Part shown: positions 54,153 through 63,369 of the stretch, piece by piece
How the letters are laid out: every line of letters begins with the position of its first letter
Position numbering within the stretch: position 1 is the first letter of the stretch
NCBI GenBank assembly: GCA_905181875.1
Contig: CAJIZH010000003.1
Span: 372,001 to 436,000 of the forward strand
Direction: 5' to 3'
Origin: Flavobacteriales bacterium UBA6770
GTDB lineage: Bacteria; Bacteroidota; Bacteroidia; Flavobacteriales_G; Salibacteraceae
Length of the DNA stretch: 64,000 nucleotides
The notes under the pieces: generated by a model
Told to the model about the DNA's origin: nothing
The model's input: only the letters and a program-made list of their open reading frames with translations
Databases searched by the model: none
Translations under genes and position numbers: made by a program

Positions 54153-56747
54153 GTGGAAAAAAGCAACAAGCCGAGCGAAACTCCGCTCATGAAACAATAC
54201 AATAGAATTAAGGCTAAACACCCATCAGCCTTATTACTATTTCGCGTTGGAGATTTCTACGAAACCTTTGGTGCTGATGCAATAAAAGCATCCAAAATAT
54301 TGGGTATTATCTTAACCAAACGTAAAAATGGAAGTGGGTCCCATATCGAGCTTGCAGGCTTCCCTCACCATTCTTTAGACACCTACTTACCTAAATTAGT
54401 GCGTGCAGGTCAACGAGTTGCAATTTGTGATCAATTAGAGGACCCAAAGCAAACAAAAACAATAGTAAAACGCGGAGTAACTGAATTAGTCACTCCTGGG
54501 GTTTCCTATAATGATAAAACATACGACCAAAATTCTAATAATTTTTTAGCGGCGGTTTATCTGGACAAAAAATCAGCAGGACTTTCCTTCCTTGACATTT
54601 CAACAGGCGAATTTTTAGTTGCTGAAGGAAGTTTTGCATACATAGATAAGTTATTGCAAAGCTTTGAACCGAACGAAGTTTTGTATCAGCGTAACAAAAA
54701 AAGCGCTTTCGAAGAAAATTTCGGGACCGATTTTAATACATTTCAATTAGAAGACTGGGCTTTTGATTTTAGTAATGCCGAAAGTAGATTAAAAGAACAT
54801 TTCAAAACTGCGTCTCTTAAAGGATATGGAATAGAGGACATGTCTGCGGGGATTACTGCTGCAGGTTCAGTATTTTCTTATTTGAATGAAACAGAACACC
54901 ATCAAATTCAACACATTTCTAAAATCAGTCGTATTGAATCTGATAAATACGTTTGGCTTGACCGATTTACTATTCGAAACTTAGAACTATTCAAAGCAAG
55001 TTCTCCAAATGGTCAATCGCTTATTGAAACAATAGACAAGTGCATAACCCCAATGGGAGCAAGGCTTTTAAAAAGGTGGTTAGCGTTACCCCTAAAAGAT
55101 AAAACCCTAATAGAAAAACGATTGGAAGTTGTTTCTTATTTAGTAAATAATGACACTATAAACGGATGGCTTTCAAGTGAGTTCAAGAGCCTTGGGGATT
55201 TAGAACGGCTTATTTCTAAAGTATCTTTTGGGAGAGTTAATCCTAGGGAATTACTCTATCTATTTAAGGGCCTTGAATTTATTCCCAAATTAAAAACTCA
55301 ACTAAACTCCTCTGGACACTCTGCTTTAAAATTGCTTGCCGATCAGCTCAATATTTGTAAGGAAATAACGGAACGGATAGGAAACACAATATATCCCGAG
55401 GCTCCTGTTCAGCTTTCAAAAGGTAATGTAATTAAATCTGGAGTGAATGCAGAACTGGATGAATTACGTGAATTGATGCAATCTGGAAAATCTTATTTGA
55501 TTAAGATACAAGAGCGTGAAATAGAAAACACAGGCATTTCAAGTCTAAAAATTGGGTTTAATGGCGTCTTTGGGTACTTCCTAGAGGTAACGCATATTCA
55601 CAAAGATAAAATACCAAGCGAATGGATAAGAAAACAAACATTAACTGGTTCTGAGCGCTATATAACCGAAGAATTAAAAACCTACGAAACCAAAATATTA
55701 GGTGCAGAAGAAAAAATTGCAGTCTTAGAGTTTAACTTGTACCAAGAACTAGTAGCTGCAGTTTCAGGTTATACCAAAGCTATTCAGCAAAATTCCGAAA
55801 TTATAGCTCAATTAGACACACTACTCTCTTTTGCAAATCACGCAATTAAAGAACATTATACTCAACCAAAAATTAATGCTGGTTTTGACTTGGCGATTCA
55901 AGATGGACGGCATCCCGTTATTGAAAAAATGCTTCCTATTGGAGAAGAATATATCGCCAACGATGTTTTCTTAGATAGAAAAAGTCAACAAATATTGATG
56001 ATTACAGGACCTAACATGGCTGGTAAGTCCGCTTATTTAAGGCAAAATGCATTAATCGTTCTACTTGCTCAAATCGGAAGTTTTGTACCAGCTAAAGCTG
56101 CTGAAGTTGGACTAGTAGACAAAATATTCACCCGAGTTGGCGCTAGTGATAACATATCGCAAGGCGAATCTACTTTTATGGTTGAAATGAATGAAACTGC
56201 AAGTATTCTAAATAACATTACGGAACGTAGCATGATTATTTTGGATGAAATAGGCAGAGGTACCAGCACCTATGATGGAATTTCTATAGCTTGGGCGATT
56301 GCCGAATTTTTACACGAACATAAATGCAACCCAAAAACTCTATTTGCTACCCATTACCACGAATTGAATGACATGTGTAAGTCGCACAAGCGAATTAAAA
56401 ATTACAATGTTTCGATCAAAGAACACAACAAGAAAATAATTTTCTTAAGAAAAATAATTCCAGGCGGAAGTGAACATAGTTTTGGTATTCATGTTGCGAA
56501 AATGGCGGGAATGCCAGTTAAAGTTTTGAATAAAGCCAATAAAATACTAGTGGGTCTCGAAAAAAACCACTCTGGGAGAGCAAAAAATGTTTCCATTGAA
56601 CCAGACCTACAAATGAATTTCTTTCAGCTAGACGACCCCACCTTGTCACAGATAAAGGAAGAAATAATCAATATAGACATTGATACATTAACCCCTGTCG
56701 AAGCACTTTTAAAGCTGAATGAAATAAAAAGTTTATTGAAAGGCTAA
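54153..56747 (+). CDS. mutS: DNA mismatch repair protein MutS
   Basis: This 864-residue mismatch-recognition ATPase starts at GTG. The N-terminal mismatch-binding motif [16 protein letters not shown] holds the Phe that intercalates at mismatches (GDFYE), about residues 29-44. The ATPase site is complete: Walker [17 protein letters not shown], Walker [16 protein letters not shown] and the ATHYHELND motif. The domain order I-V is normal, with a short C-terminal region. Downstream are a promoter and tRNA genes. Confidence 0.97.
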   Translation: MEKSNKPSETPLMKQYNRIKAKHPSALLLFRVGDFYETFGADAIKASKILGIILTKRKNGSGSHIELAGFPHHSLDTYLPKLVRAGQRVAICDQLEDPKQTKTIVKRGVTELVTPGVSYNDKTYDQNSNNFLAAVYLDKKSAGLSFLDISTGEFLVAEGSFAYIDKLLQSFEPNEVLYQRNKKSAFEENFGTDFNTFQLEDWAFDFSNAESRLKEHFKTASLKGYGIEDMSAGITAAGSVFSYLNETEHHQIQHISKISRIESDKYVWLDRFTIRNLELFKASSPNGQSLIETIDKCITPMGARLLKRWLALPLKDKTLIEKRLEVVSYLVNNDTINGWLSSEFKSLGDLERLISKVSFGRVNPRELLYLFKGLEFIPKLKTQLNSSGHSALKLLADQLNICKEITERIGNTIYPEAPVQLSKGNVIKSGVNAELDELRELMQSGKSYLIKIQEREIENTGISSLKIGFNGVFGYFLEVTHIHKDKIPSEWIRKQTLTGSERYITEELKTYETKILGAEEKIAVLEFNLYQELVAAVSGYTKAIQQNSEIIAQLDTLLSFANHAIKEHYTQPKINAGFDLAIQDGRHPVIEKMLPIGEEYIANDVFLDRKSQQILMITGPNMAGKSAYLRQNALIVLLAQIGSFVPAKAAEVGLVDKIFTRVGASDNISQGESTFMVEMNETASILNNITERSMIILDEIGRGTSTYDGISIAWAIAEFLHEHKCNPKTLFATHYHELNDMCKSHKRIKNYNVSIKEHNKKIIFLRKIIPGGSEHSFGIHVAKMAGMPVKVLNKANKILVGLEKNHSGRAKNVSIEPDLQMNFFQLDDPTLSQIKEEIINIDIDTLTPVEALLKLNEIKSLLKG

Positions 56748-56752
56748 TTTCC

Positions 56753-56782
56753 TTTGAGAACTTGATAATTTATATAATTTTG
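56753..56782 (+). promoter_or_regulatory. Promoter of the tRNA-Gly / tRNA-Leu pair
   Basis: TTTG (56753-56756), 18 bases, TAATTTTG (56775-56782). Confidence 0.7.
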
Positions 56783-56793
56783 CAGACCGATAG

Positions 56794-56866
<73 letters not shown>

Positions 56867-56871
56867 CAAAA

Positions 56872-56891
56872 GAGGCTGCTTATGCAGCCTC
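56872..56891 (+). other. Hairpin between the two tRNAs
   Basis: GAGGCTGC and GCAGCCTC pair around TTAT. No T-tract follows, so it may guide RNA processing and not terminate. Confidence 0.55.
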
Positions 56892-56939
56892 GAATGTTTT
56901 GCTTAAAGCGAAACGATTGTTCTTTAAAAAATTCATCAC

Positions 56940-57024
56940 GCCCGGGTGGTGGAATTGGTAGACACGCAGGACTTAAAATCCTGTGGCCATCGCGGCCGTG
57001 CCGGTTCGATCCCGGCTCCGGGTA
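56940..57024 (+). tRNA. tRNA-Leu (anticodon UAA)
   Basis: The 85-base class II tRNA has acceptor GCCCGGG pairing with TCCGGGT (two wobbles), anticodon loop CTTAAAA (TAA) between CAGGA and TCCTG, and a long variable arm. It probably shares a transcript with tRNA-Gly. Confidence 0.95.
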
Positions 57025-57026
57025 CT

Positions 57027-57056
57027 AAAGCCCTTCGCTTGCGAAGGGCTTTTTTT
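57027..57056 (+). terminator. Terminator after tRNA-Leu(UAA)
   Basis: AAAGCCCTTCGC pairs with GCGAAGGGCTTT around TT and is followed by T7. Confidence 0.9.
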
Positions 57057-57114
57057 ATACAAAAAAACTCAGCAATATAACTACTTAAAATTATTTTTGA
57101 TATTGATCTTAGGT

Positions 57115-57624
57115 ATGATTAGTATTCGAATTGCCACAATTGAAGACTCAAACGAGATTTATGAAATTCGTAGAAAAGCATTCATCGCGTCAGACAACAA
57201 AAGCGGTTCAGAAAAAGATATTAATGCATTCGTTAAAATGTATTACCACTCTTTAAGAAGTACTCAGAAATTAAAAAATCCAACTAACAATTACTTTCTA
57301 ATTAGCCAAAACAGTGCACTTTTCGGGTTTTCTAACATTGAACTGTAAGAACTCTAATATTCCTTCCCAAAACAGTTCTAAATTAGACTGAATTTACTTT
57401 TTAGAGCAAGTATTTGGAAAAGGGTTTGGGAAGATGCTATTGAAATTCAATATTGATTTTTCAATAAAAAATGAACAGGACAGAATTTCGCTCTATTCAT
57501 GGATAGAAAATCATAGAGCAATTAAATTCTACAAAAAAATGGATTTAAAATCACAGAAAATAACGATTATAAAATCTAAGATACCCATCCAAATCCGAAT
57601 CAGATAGTGTATTTGAAATTTTAA
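57115..57624 (+). pseudogene. GNAT acetyltransferase broken by frameshifts
   Basis: The ATG at 57115 begins ISIRIATIEDSNEIYEIRRK, the first strand and helix of a GNAT N-acetyltransferase, open to SNIEL at 57348. A second frame then gives QVFGKGFGKMLLKFN (the acetyl-CoA pyrophosphate loop), SLYSWIENHRAIKFYKKM (helix 4 region) and a third gives THPNPNQIVYLKF ending at 57624. At least two frame slips and possibly a small deletion separate the pieces. The acceptor substrate is unknown. The gene sits between the tRNA terminator and the cold-shock gene. Confidence 0.78.
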
Positions 57625-57646
57625 TTCAACTTATTTTTTTGATAAT

Positions 57647-57676
57647 GTTGATAATCGATTGAAAAACATATCTTTG
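57647..57676 (+). promoter_or_regulatory. Promoter of the cold-shock gene
   Basis: GTTG (57647-57650), 18 bases, TATCTTTG (57669-57676), about 20 bases before the ATG. Confidence 0.7.
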
Positions 57677-57697
57677 CAACTTATTAATATTTAAGTT

Positions 57698-57889
57698 ATG
57701 AGTGAAGGAACAGTGAAATTTTTTAATGATTCTAAAGGATTTGGATTCATTACCCCAGATGATGGTGGCAAAGATGTATTTGTACACGCAAATGGATTAG
57801 TAGACGAAATCAAAGATGGCGACAAAGTAAGCTACGATGTAGAAGAAGGTCGTAAGGGTTTAAACGCAGTAGATGTGAAAGTCGTTTAA
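57698..57889 (+). CDS. Cold-shock domain protein (CspA family)
   Basis: This 63-residue nucleic-acid chaperone has RNP1 KGFGFI (about residues 13-18) and RNP2 VFVHA (about 27-31), the two RNA-binding motifs of the CSD fold. It melts secondary structure in mRNA at low temperature and acts as an antiterminator in other species. Length is typical, slightly short. It has its own promoter and a strong terminator, standing between two decayed GNAT genes. Confidence 0.95.
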   Translation: MSEGTVKFFNDSKGFGFITPDDGGKDVFVHANGLVDEIKDGDKVSYDVEEGRKGLNAVDVKVV

Positions 57890-57911
57890 GCGATACTTTA
57901 TATATACTTTT

Positions 57912-57947
57912 TAAAAAGGCTTGTCATAACTGACAAGCCTTTTTTGT
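57912..57947 (+). terminator. Terminator after the cold-shock gene
   Basis: AAAAGGCTTGTCA pairs with TGACAAGCCTTTT around TAAC, followed by T-rich sequence. Confidence 0.92.
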
Positions 57948-57960
57948 TTCTAAACTGTTT

Positions 57961-58422
57961 TTGGAAGAGCTTAAATTTCGAGTTGCAGTTGCTGCAGAAC
58001 GATCTCCAGTAGTTACCTTAATAGCAGATGATGAGCTATGCCATACTAAGGGGAAACATAAAAAAGTCTTTTCCACTCGAGTATCTTCATGTGTTTGAAA
58101 ACATTAATGAAGACAGAAATCAGCGATTAATTGTTGTAGCTAATTAAAAACAAGTACTAACATGAACATTATAACTGAGTCTTATACAATATCCAACTTA
58201 ATAAGGTGGAGTTGGAGTAAAAATTGAAGCTGTTAGAATTCAAAAAAATCAAATAGAAAAAGGAGTAGGCAAAAAAATATTCGTAAGGGCAATTCACTCC
58301 TATAAATAAAAGCGCTCCTTTAATTCAGCTTAACACTGACAAAAAAACGTCCTGAAGTACTTCAATTCTAAAACGACCTAGGATTTAATGCTGCGCATGA
58401 ATGAATGAAACTTCACTTAACA
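57961..58422 (+). pseudogene. Second GNAT acetyltransferase relic
   Basis: Pieces of a GNAT gene lie in different frames. LKFRVAVAAERSPVVTLIAD, then DELCHTKGKH matches the start of one GNAT subfamily. After several stops, VGVKIEAVRIQKNQIEKGVGKKI is the acetyl-CoA-binding helix region, and APLIQLNTDKK then RPEVLQF, NDLGFNAAHE and MKLHL are the classic C-terminal part, split by further frame changes. It differs from the relic at 57115 in subfamily, so the two are independent losses. The gene cannot be functional. Ends about 27 bases from the crcB stop. Confidence 0.72.
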
Positions 58423-58448
58423 CAAGGCATCTAAACGGTTCTGTAATA

Positions 58449-58814
58449 CTACGCCATTAATTTCCAGCCTAAGAAAAGAAGAAACAAGGACAGTAATATA
58501 GACGAGGAAATATAAATACTAGCCTGAATAAAATCACCCGTCTTAAGCAAGTTAATGATCTCCAAGGAAAAAGTAGAAAACGTAGTAAATCCACCACATA
58601 ACCCAACTGTTAAGGCCAAAGCTATATTTTCATTTTGCCCATTCTGCCTAGCAAAATAGGCTACCAAAGCACCTAGACAAAAAGATCCAACAGTATTTAC
58701 AGACAGAGTAGCTAATAAAGGATGAAAGGCGGTTTTGACAGAAAACAAATGAGCAATTCCATACCGTAAAACGCTTCCTAATCCGCCACCAATAAAAATC
58801 AACAACAATTTCAT
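58449..58814 (-). CDS. crcB: Fluoride channel CrcB/Fluc
   Basis: This 121-residue dual-topology membrane protein exports fluoride. It has four hydrophobic segments. The signature GLCGGFTTFSTFS (about residues 71-83), with the Phe residues that line the pore, and NTVGSFCLG (Asn of the pore) are intact. The start codon is one base from the waaA stop. Length is typical. No fluoride riboswitch is visible upstream, because the gene is downstream of waaA. Confidence 0.95.
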   Translation of the reverse strand: MKLLLIFIGGGLGSVLRYGIAHLFSVKTAFHPLLATLSVNTVGSFCLGALVAYFARQNGQNENIALALTVGLCGGFTTFSTFSLEIINLLKTGDFIQASIYISSSILLSLFLLFLGWKLMA

Positions 58815-58815
58815 A

Positions 58816-60012
58816 TTACAAATATTGATTTATCTGTTTTACAACTTTAAGAGAGGCTCCTTGATTTTGTTCAATATAAGATTTACAGACCTTTGATCTC
58901 TTCATTAAAATTTTTGGGTCGTTTAGTTTTTCAGAGTGCTCATTGAAGGCACTAAAACTACTAACACTAAATGCTCCGCCTAGTTCGATCAAATCAACTG
59001 CCTCACTAAACTTTTTATATTTAGGACCAAAAATCACTGGCAAGCCAAATACAGCAGGTTCGAGAATGTTATGAATACCATCTGAAAACCCTCCACCAAT
59101 AAACGCCCAGCTACCATATTTATAAAGATCCTTCAATATTCCAATGCAATCTATAATCAAAACTTGTCCTTCTGGTTCGATATTATTTAAATCTGCATGA
59201 GTGTAACGAATGGTCTTAACCTGCAGAGAATTCACTAAACTCTGAATACGCTGCTCATTAATTTCATGCGGAGCAATAATTATTTTACCAGAATAAACTC
59301 CCGAGTTAAGCCATTCAATCACTATTTTTTCTTCTGCAGACCACGAGCTTCCGACAATTATTGCCTTTTCATTTTCAAGAAATTCTTCAACAATACTATT
59401 AGACACTTTTAAAGACGCAACTTCTAAAACCCGATCGATTCTAGTATCACCAGTAACCATTACATTATCTACACCTAATTCCTTAAGCAGAGCATTTGTT
59501 GATTCATCTTGCACAAAAAACAGCGAGGGATGTTGCAATACTTTTCGATAAGACTTGCCATACCATTTAAAGAACAAATGATTTTTAGTCAACTTAGCTG
59601 AAACTAAAAACAACGGAATCTCTCTTTTGGCAAGACCCTTAAAATAGAAATACCAAAATTCATATTTTATAAAAATGGCAATTTTCGGGTTTACAACATT
59701 CAGAAACTCATTAGCATTTGATTTACTATCTAATGGCAAATAGTACACTGCATTAACTTCCTCATAATCTTTATGTTGCAAGAAGCCACTTGGAGAGAAA
59801 AATGTTAATAGGAAAAAGTAATCTCCTTTGGCCTTTCTCAAACCATCTATTACCGTTCTTCCTTGCTCAAATTCTCCCGTAGAGGAGGCATGAATCCAAA
59901 TTACCGGTTTCTTATTTGAAGCTAATTTATTCTCTAAATTAGAATACCAATTTCGCCTTCCAGATACCCAATTCTCAGCTTTATTATTACCAAATAACGC
60001 TACTACATGCAC
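58816..60012 (-). CDS. waaA: 3-deoxy-D-manno-octulosonate transferase (Kdo transferase), unusual start
   Basis: This GT-B enzyme adds Kdo to lipid A in lipopolysaccharide synthesis. Recognisable blocks are WIHASSTGEFEQGRTVIDGL, KIAIFIKYEFWYFYFKG, FVQDESTNALLKELGV and ITGDTRIDRV-like residues (MVTGDTRIDRV), then GGGFSDGIHNILEPAVFGLPVIFGP near the end. The first in-frame canonical start is GTG at 60012, but conserved N-terminal coding continues 15 codons upstream as IKTIYSIIVKAYGIAV, the usual membrane-anchor start of Bacteroidota WaaA, with ATC at 60057 where an ATG is expected. It overlaps or abuts the outer-membrane gene upstream (stop at 60062). Confidence 0.9.
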   Translation of the reverse strand: MHVVALFGNNKAENWVSGRRNWYSNLENKLASNKKPVIWIHASSTGEFEQGRTVIDGLRKAKGDYFFLLTFFSPSGFLQHKDYEEVNAVYYLPLDSKSNANEFLNVVNPKIAIFIKYEFWYFYFKGLAKREIPLFLVSAKLTKNHLFFKWYGKSYRKVLQHPSLFFVQDESTNALLKELGVDNVMVTGDTRIDRVLEVASLKVSNSIVEEFLENEKAIIVGSSWSAEEKIVIEWLNSGVYSGKIIIAPHEINEQRIQSLVNSLQVKTIRYTHADLNNIEPEGQVLIIDCIGILKDLYKYGSWAFIGGGFSDGIHNILEPAVFGLPVIFGPKYKKFSEAVDLIELGGAFSVSSFSAFNEHSEKLNDPKILMKRSKVCKSYIEQNQGASLKVVKQINQYL

Positions 60013-60061
60013 CGCGATCCCGTAAGCCTTGACTATAATTGAGTAAATTGTTTTGATAAGC

Positions 60062-60841
60062 TTATTCGTAATAGAACGCCTTTGGAGCGCGTTTATAAAT
60101 TGGGATCATCCAGCCAAATTTAAACCCGACAGAACTATCAAACCTAGCATCGATATCTTGTCGTTTTTCACTAAAATTGTATAGTCTACGATTTTTCGTA
60201 AATGCTTCATTAAACTCTATTCCGGCATAAAAATTAACAAGCTTAGTATTGCTATAAATTTGATAACCTATAAATTGGGTGAACATTACACCATTAGTTA
60301 ATCTGTCATAACCCTTTTGATAAGGCCATGCTAATTGAGGAGTGTTTACTTGCCTATCCTCTACTCGAATTTTATGTTGCATGAACCCAATACCCGCTCT
60401 AACTAAAATACCTGAGTTCGGATTTGGCTTATTAAGTGAAAAAACTTTTCCAATATTTACTCGAACCTGCCAACCCCTCATCGATACCAGTAAATTAGCT
60501 GCTCTTCCATCAGAATCTAATATCGTACTATTTTGTGTCAATAAATTGTCAATTATAGTACGTTCTCGTATTTGGGTTCCAAACAAGAAAGTTACTCCTC
60601 CACCGTATTCAAAATTATTTTTTCCTTTATGAAAGAATCCCCCTCCTATTCCATGAAAAAAACCAAAACGATCCGCTAAATCACTAGAAGGAGTTTGCAA
60701 AGCATACATGAAATCAATATGAGAAATACTAATTACTGAATCAGAGATACTTTTTTGAGCACGAGACGTTAACCCAATGCAAATAAGAAGCAACAGACAA
60801 AACAGAGGCCTGAATAACGCTTTTAACAGGTGGCGATTCAC
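60062..60841 (-). CDS. Conserved outer-membrane beta-barrel protein
   Basis: This exported protein has a signal peptide (LLKALFRPLFCLLLLICIGL, then TSRAQ) and a barrel with conserved blocks: ANLLVSMRGWQVRVNIGKVF, NSGILVRAGIGFMQHKI, YQKGYDRLTNGVMFTQFIGY, KLVNFYAGIEFNEAFTKNR and IYKRAPKAFYY at the end. The family is widespread in Bacteroidota next to waaA; its function is not known to me. The start is probably GTG at 60841, because an in-frame ATG at 60913 would leave only nine bases to the divergent aminotransferase gene. Cotranscribed with waaA and crcB. Confidence 0.78.
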   Translation of the reverse strand: MNRHLLKALFRPLFCLLLLICIGLTSRAQKSISDSVISISHIDFMYALQTPSSDLADRFGFFHGIGGGFFHKGKNNFEYGGGVTFLFGTQIRERTIIDNLLTQNSTILDSDGRAANLLVSMRGWQVRVNIGKVFSLNKPNPNSGILVRAGIGFMQHKIRVEDRQVNTPQLAWPYQKGYDRLTNGVMFTQFIGYQIYSNTKLVNFYAGIEFNEAFTKNRRLYNFSEKRQDIDARFDSSVGFKFGWMIPIYKRAPKAFYYE

Positions 60842-60922
60842 CAAGTTTTTCGAGAGTTTATGGACTTTCACAGCTGCAAATTTAATTATATTCGCAACTT
60901 TATTTTTACGCAAAATTTTTCA

Positions 60923-62053
60923 ATGAAAAACTTACAACTTGTTGACCTTAAAACCCAATATGAAAAAATTGAAAGCGAGGTAAACGCAGCTGTATTGAAT
61001 GTTCTAAAATCTACGGCATTCATTAATGGACCAGAAGTTAAATCGTTCCAAGCTGAATTTGAAAATTACTTAGATGTAAAGCATGTCATTCCTGTCGCTA
61101 ATGGAACAGATGCTTTACAAATAGCCTTAATGGCTCTAGGCTTGAAGCCCGGTGATGAAGTTATTTCTCCAAGTTTCACATATATCGCCACCGCAGAGGT
61201 AATTGGCCTGTTAAATTTAACTCCGATTTTTGTTGATGTAGATCGGGAGACATTCTGTATGAATCCAGACTCTCTTAAAGCTGCAATTACACCTAAAACA
61301 AAGGCAATAGTACCTGTCCATTTATATGGACACTGTGCTCCCATGGATGAAATTATGGAGATTGCTAACGAACATGGTATTTCAGTAATAGAAGATACTG
61401 CTCAAGGTATTGGGTCTAGTTATACCGGAAAGGATGGCGTTTCAAAAAAAGCAGGTACCATTGGAACTGTAGGAACTACTTCATTTTTCCCTTCTAAGAA
61501 CTTAGGCTGTTACGGAGACGGCGGAGCCATTATGACTAATGATGATGATTTAGCTGCCATAATTAGAATGGTTTCAAATCATGGTCAAAGCAAAAGATAT
61601 TACCATGACGTTATTGGAGTAAACAGCCGGCTTGATTCTATTCAAGCTGCTATTCTTCGTATTAAGCTCAGACACTTAGACACCTATCTATCTGAAAGAA
61701 ATATTGCTGCTAATTTTTATAACAATGAATTCTCAGAGCGCCCAGAGCTTACTGTTCCAAAAACTGCAAGTTATTCGGATCATGGATTTCATCAGTACAC
61801 GCTGATCTTAAATGGAGTAGATCGCGATGAGCTAATGAAGCATTTGGATAAAAAAGGAATTCCTTCAAATATTTATTACCCGCTTCCAGTGCACGAACAA
61901 AAGTCATTTGCGGAGATATTTGAAGATAGAGTGTCTTTAGAGAACACCGACTACTTAAAAATGAAAGTCATTTCATTACCAATGCATACAGAATTAGACG
62001 AAGAACAACTTGAGTTTATTACCTCTTCGGTAATTGAATTCTTAGATCAATAA
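60923..62053 (+). CDS. DegT/DnrJ/EryC1-family sugar aminotransferase
   Basis: This 376-residue PLP enzyme acts on nucleotide-linked keto sugars. The family start MKNLQLVDLKTQYEKIESEV is at 60923. PVANGTDALQIALMALGL, SPSFTYIATAEVI, FVDVDRETFCMNP, IEDTAQGIGSSY, and the PLP-binding Lys in FFPSKNLGCYGDGGAI are present, then RLDSIQAAIL. It leads a plus-strand operon with ugd and the decarboxylase, so it belongs to surface-polysaccharide precursor synthesis. The exact sugar is unknown. It is divergent from the outer-membrane gene. Confidence 0.94.
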   Translation: MKNLQLVDLKTQYEKIESEVNAAVLNVLKSTAFINGPEVKSFQAEFENYLDVKHVIPVANGTDALQIALMALGLKPGDEVISPSFTYIATAEVIGLLNLTPIFVDVDRETFCMNPDSLKAAITPKTKAIVPVHLYGHCAPMDEIMEIANEHGISVIEDTAQGIGSSYTGKDGVSKKAGTIGTVGTTSFFPSKNLGCYGDGGAIMTNDDDLAAIIRMVSNHGQSKRYYHDVIGVNSRLDSIQAAILRIKLRHLDTYLSERNIAANFYNNEFSERPELTVPKTASYSDHGFHQYTLILNGVDRDELMKHLDKKGIPSNIYYPLPVHEQKSFAEIFEDRVSLENTDYLKMKVISLPMHTELDEEQLEFITSSVIEFLDQ

Positions 62054-62070
62054 CCTTAATAAAATAAAGA

Positions 62071-63369
62071 ATGAAAGTTGCTGTAGTTGGAACAGGATAC
62101 GTAGGATTGGTTACAGGAACATGTCTAGCCGAGACAGGTAACCATGTTATTTGTGTGGATATTGATGCCAATAAAGTCGAGAAAATGAGGAATGGTCAGG
62201 TTCCTATTTATGAACCTGGTTTAGAATTATTATTTGAAAGAAATATTGCTCAGGGAAGGTTGAGTTTCACAACCGATTTAAAATCGGCAATTGATCAGTG
62301 TGATTATGTTTTCCTTGCTTTACCAACACCTCCGGGAGAGGATGGGTCGGCTGACCTATCGTATATCCTTGGAGTAGCCGATGAATTAGGTAAAATTATT
62401 ACTGATTATAAAGTAATCATTGATAAGAGCACTGTTCCTGTTGGAACTGCAGAAAAAGTGATTGCTGCCATTGCTAAAAATGCTCAATGTGATTTCGATG
62501 TTGTCTCTAATCCAGAATTCTTGAGAGAAGGCTTTGCCGTTGATGATTTTATGAAACCAGACCGAGTAGTAATCGGTCTTTCATCTGAACGAGCTAAAAA
62601 ACATATGGATGATTTATATCGACCATTCGTGCGACAGGGTAATCCAATCATTTATATGGATGAAAAATCGGCAGAATTAACCAAGTATGCCGCTAATTCC
62701 TTTTTGGCGACTAAAATCACCTTCATGAACGAAATCGCAAACATTTGCGAAAAAGTTGGAGCTGACGTTGATCAAGTAAGGATGGGTATGGGTTCTGATA
62801 CTAGAATTGGAAAACGCTTTTTGTTTCCAGGTATAGGATACGGAGGAAGCTGCTTTCCTAAAGATGTTCAAGCATTGGTAAAATCTTCCAAAGACATTGA
62901 TTACAATTTTCAAATTTTGAATGCTGTAATGGAAGTAAATCAAACACAAAAAACAAAGCTATTTCCTCGTCTAAATTCATACTTCAATAATAATTTAAAA
63001 GGGAAAAAAATTGCAATTTGGGGTCTTGCTTTTAAGCCAAATACGGATGATATAAGAGAGGCTCCTGCATTATATAACATTGATTTATTGATCGAAGCAG
63101 AAGCTGAAATTACAGCTTTTGATCCGGAAGCAATGGATAATGTTAAAGCACTTTATGGGGATAAAATAAAATTTGCAAACAATCAAAATGAAGCTATTGA
63201 GAACTGTGACGCTCTCCTTATTTGCACGGAATGGCAAGTGTTCAGAACACCTGATTTTGAGAGGCTAAGTGCTGGAATTTCAACTAAAGCGATTTTTGAT
63301 GGACGTAATCTTTACGACACCATAGAAATGAAGGAAAAAGGATTTAATTATTTTAGTATAGGACGATAA
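62071..63369 (+). CDS. ugd: UDP-glucose 6-dehydrogenase
   Basis: This 432-residue NAD+ enzyme makes UDP-glucuronate from UDP-glucose. The N-terminal GxGYVG nucleotide motif is [16 protein letters not shown], the catalytic Cys is in [17 protein letters not shown], and the hinge and UDP-binding blocks ([13 protein letters not shown], [20 protein letters not shown]) are complete. Its stop overlaps the next start (TAATG), so the decarboxylase that uses its product is translated with it. Confidence 0.96.
   Translation: MKVAVVGTGYVGLVTGTCLAETGNHVICVDIDANKVEKMRNGQVPIYEPGLELLFERNIAQGRLSFTTDLKSAIDQCDYVFLALPTPPGEDGSADLSYILGVADELGKIITDYKVIIDKSTVPVGTAEKVIAAIAKNAQCDFDVVSNPEFLREGFAVDDFMKPDRVVIGLSSERAKKHMDDLYRPFVRQGNPIIYMDEKSAELTKYAANSFLATKITFMNEIANICEKVGADVDQVRMGMGSDTRIGKRFLFPGIGYGGSCFPKDVQALVKSSKDIDYNFQILNAVMEVNQTQKTKLFPRLNSYFNNNLKGKKIAIWGLAFKPNTDDIREAPALYNIDLLIEAEAEITAFDPEAMDNVKALYGDKIKFANNQNEAIENCDALLICTEWQVFRTPDFERLSAGISTKAIFDGRNLYDTIEMKEKGFNYFSIGR

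Noticed and set aside
60830..60922. Longer start for the DegT aminotransferase at 60830
   Set aside because: It would overlap the signal-peptide region of the divergent outer-membrane gene, and family members begin at the MKNLQL position (60923).
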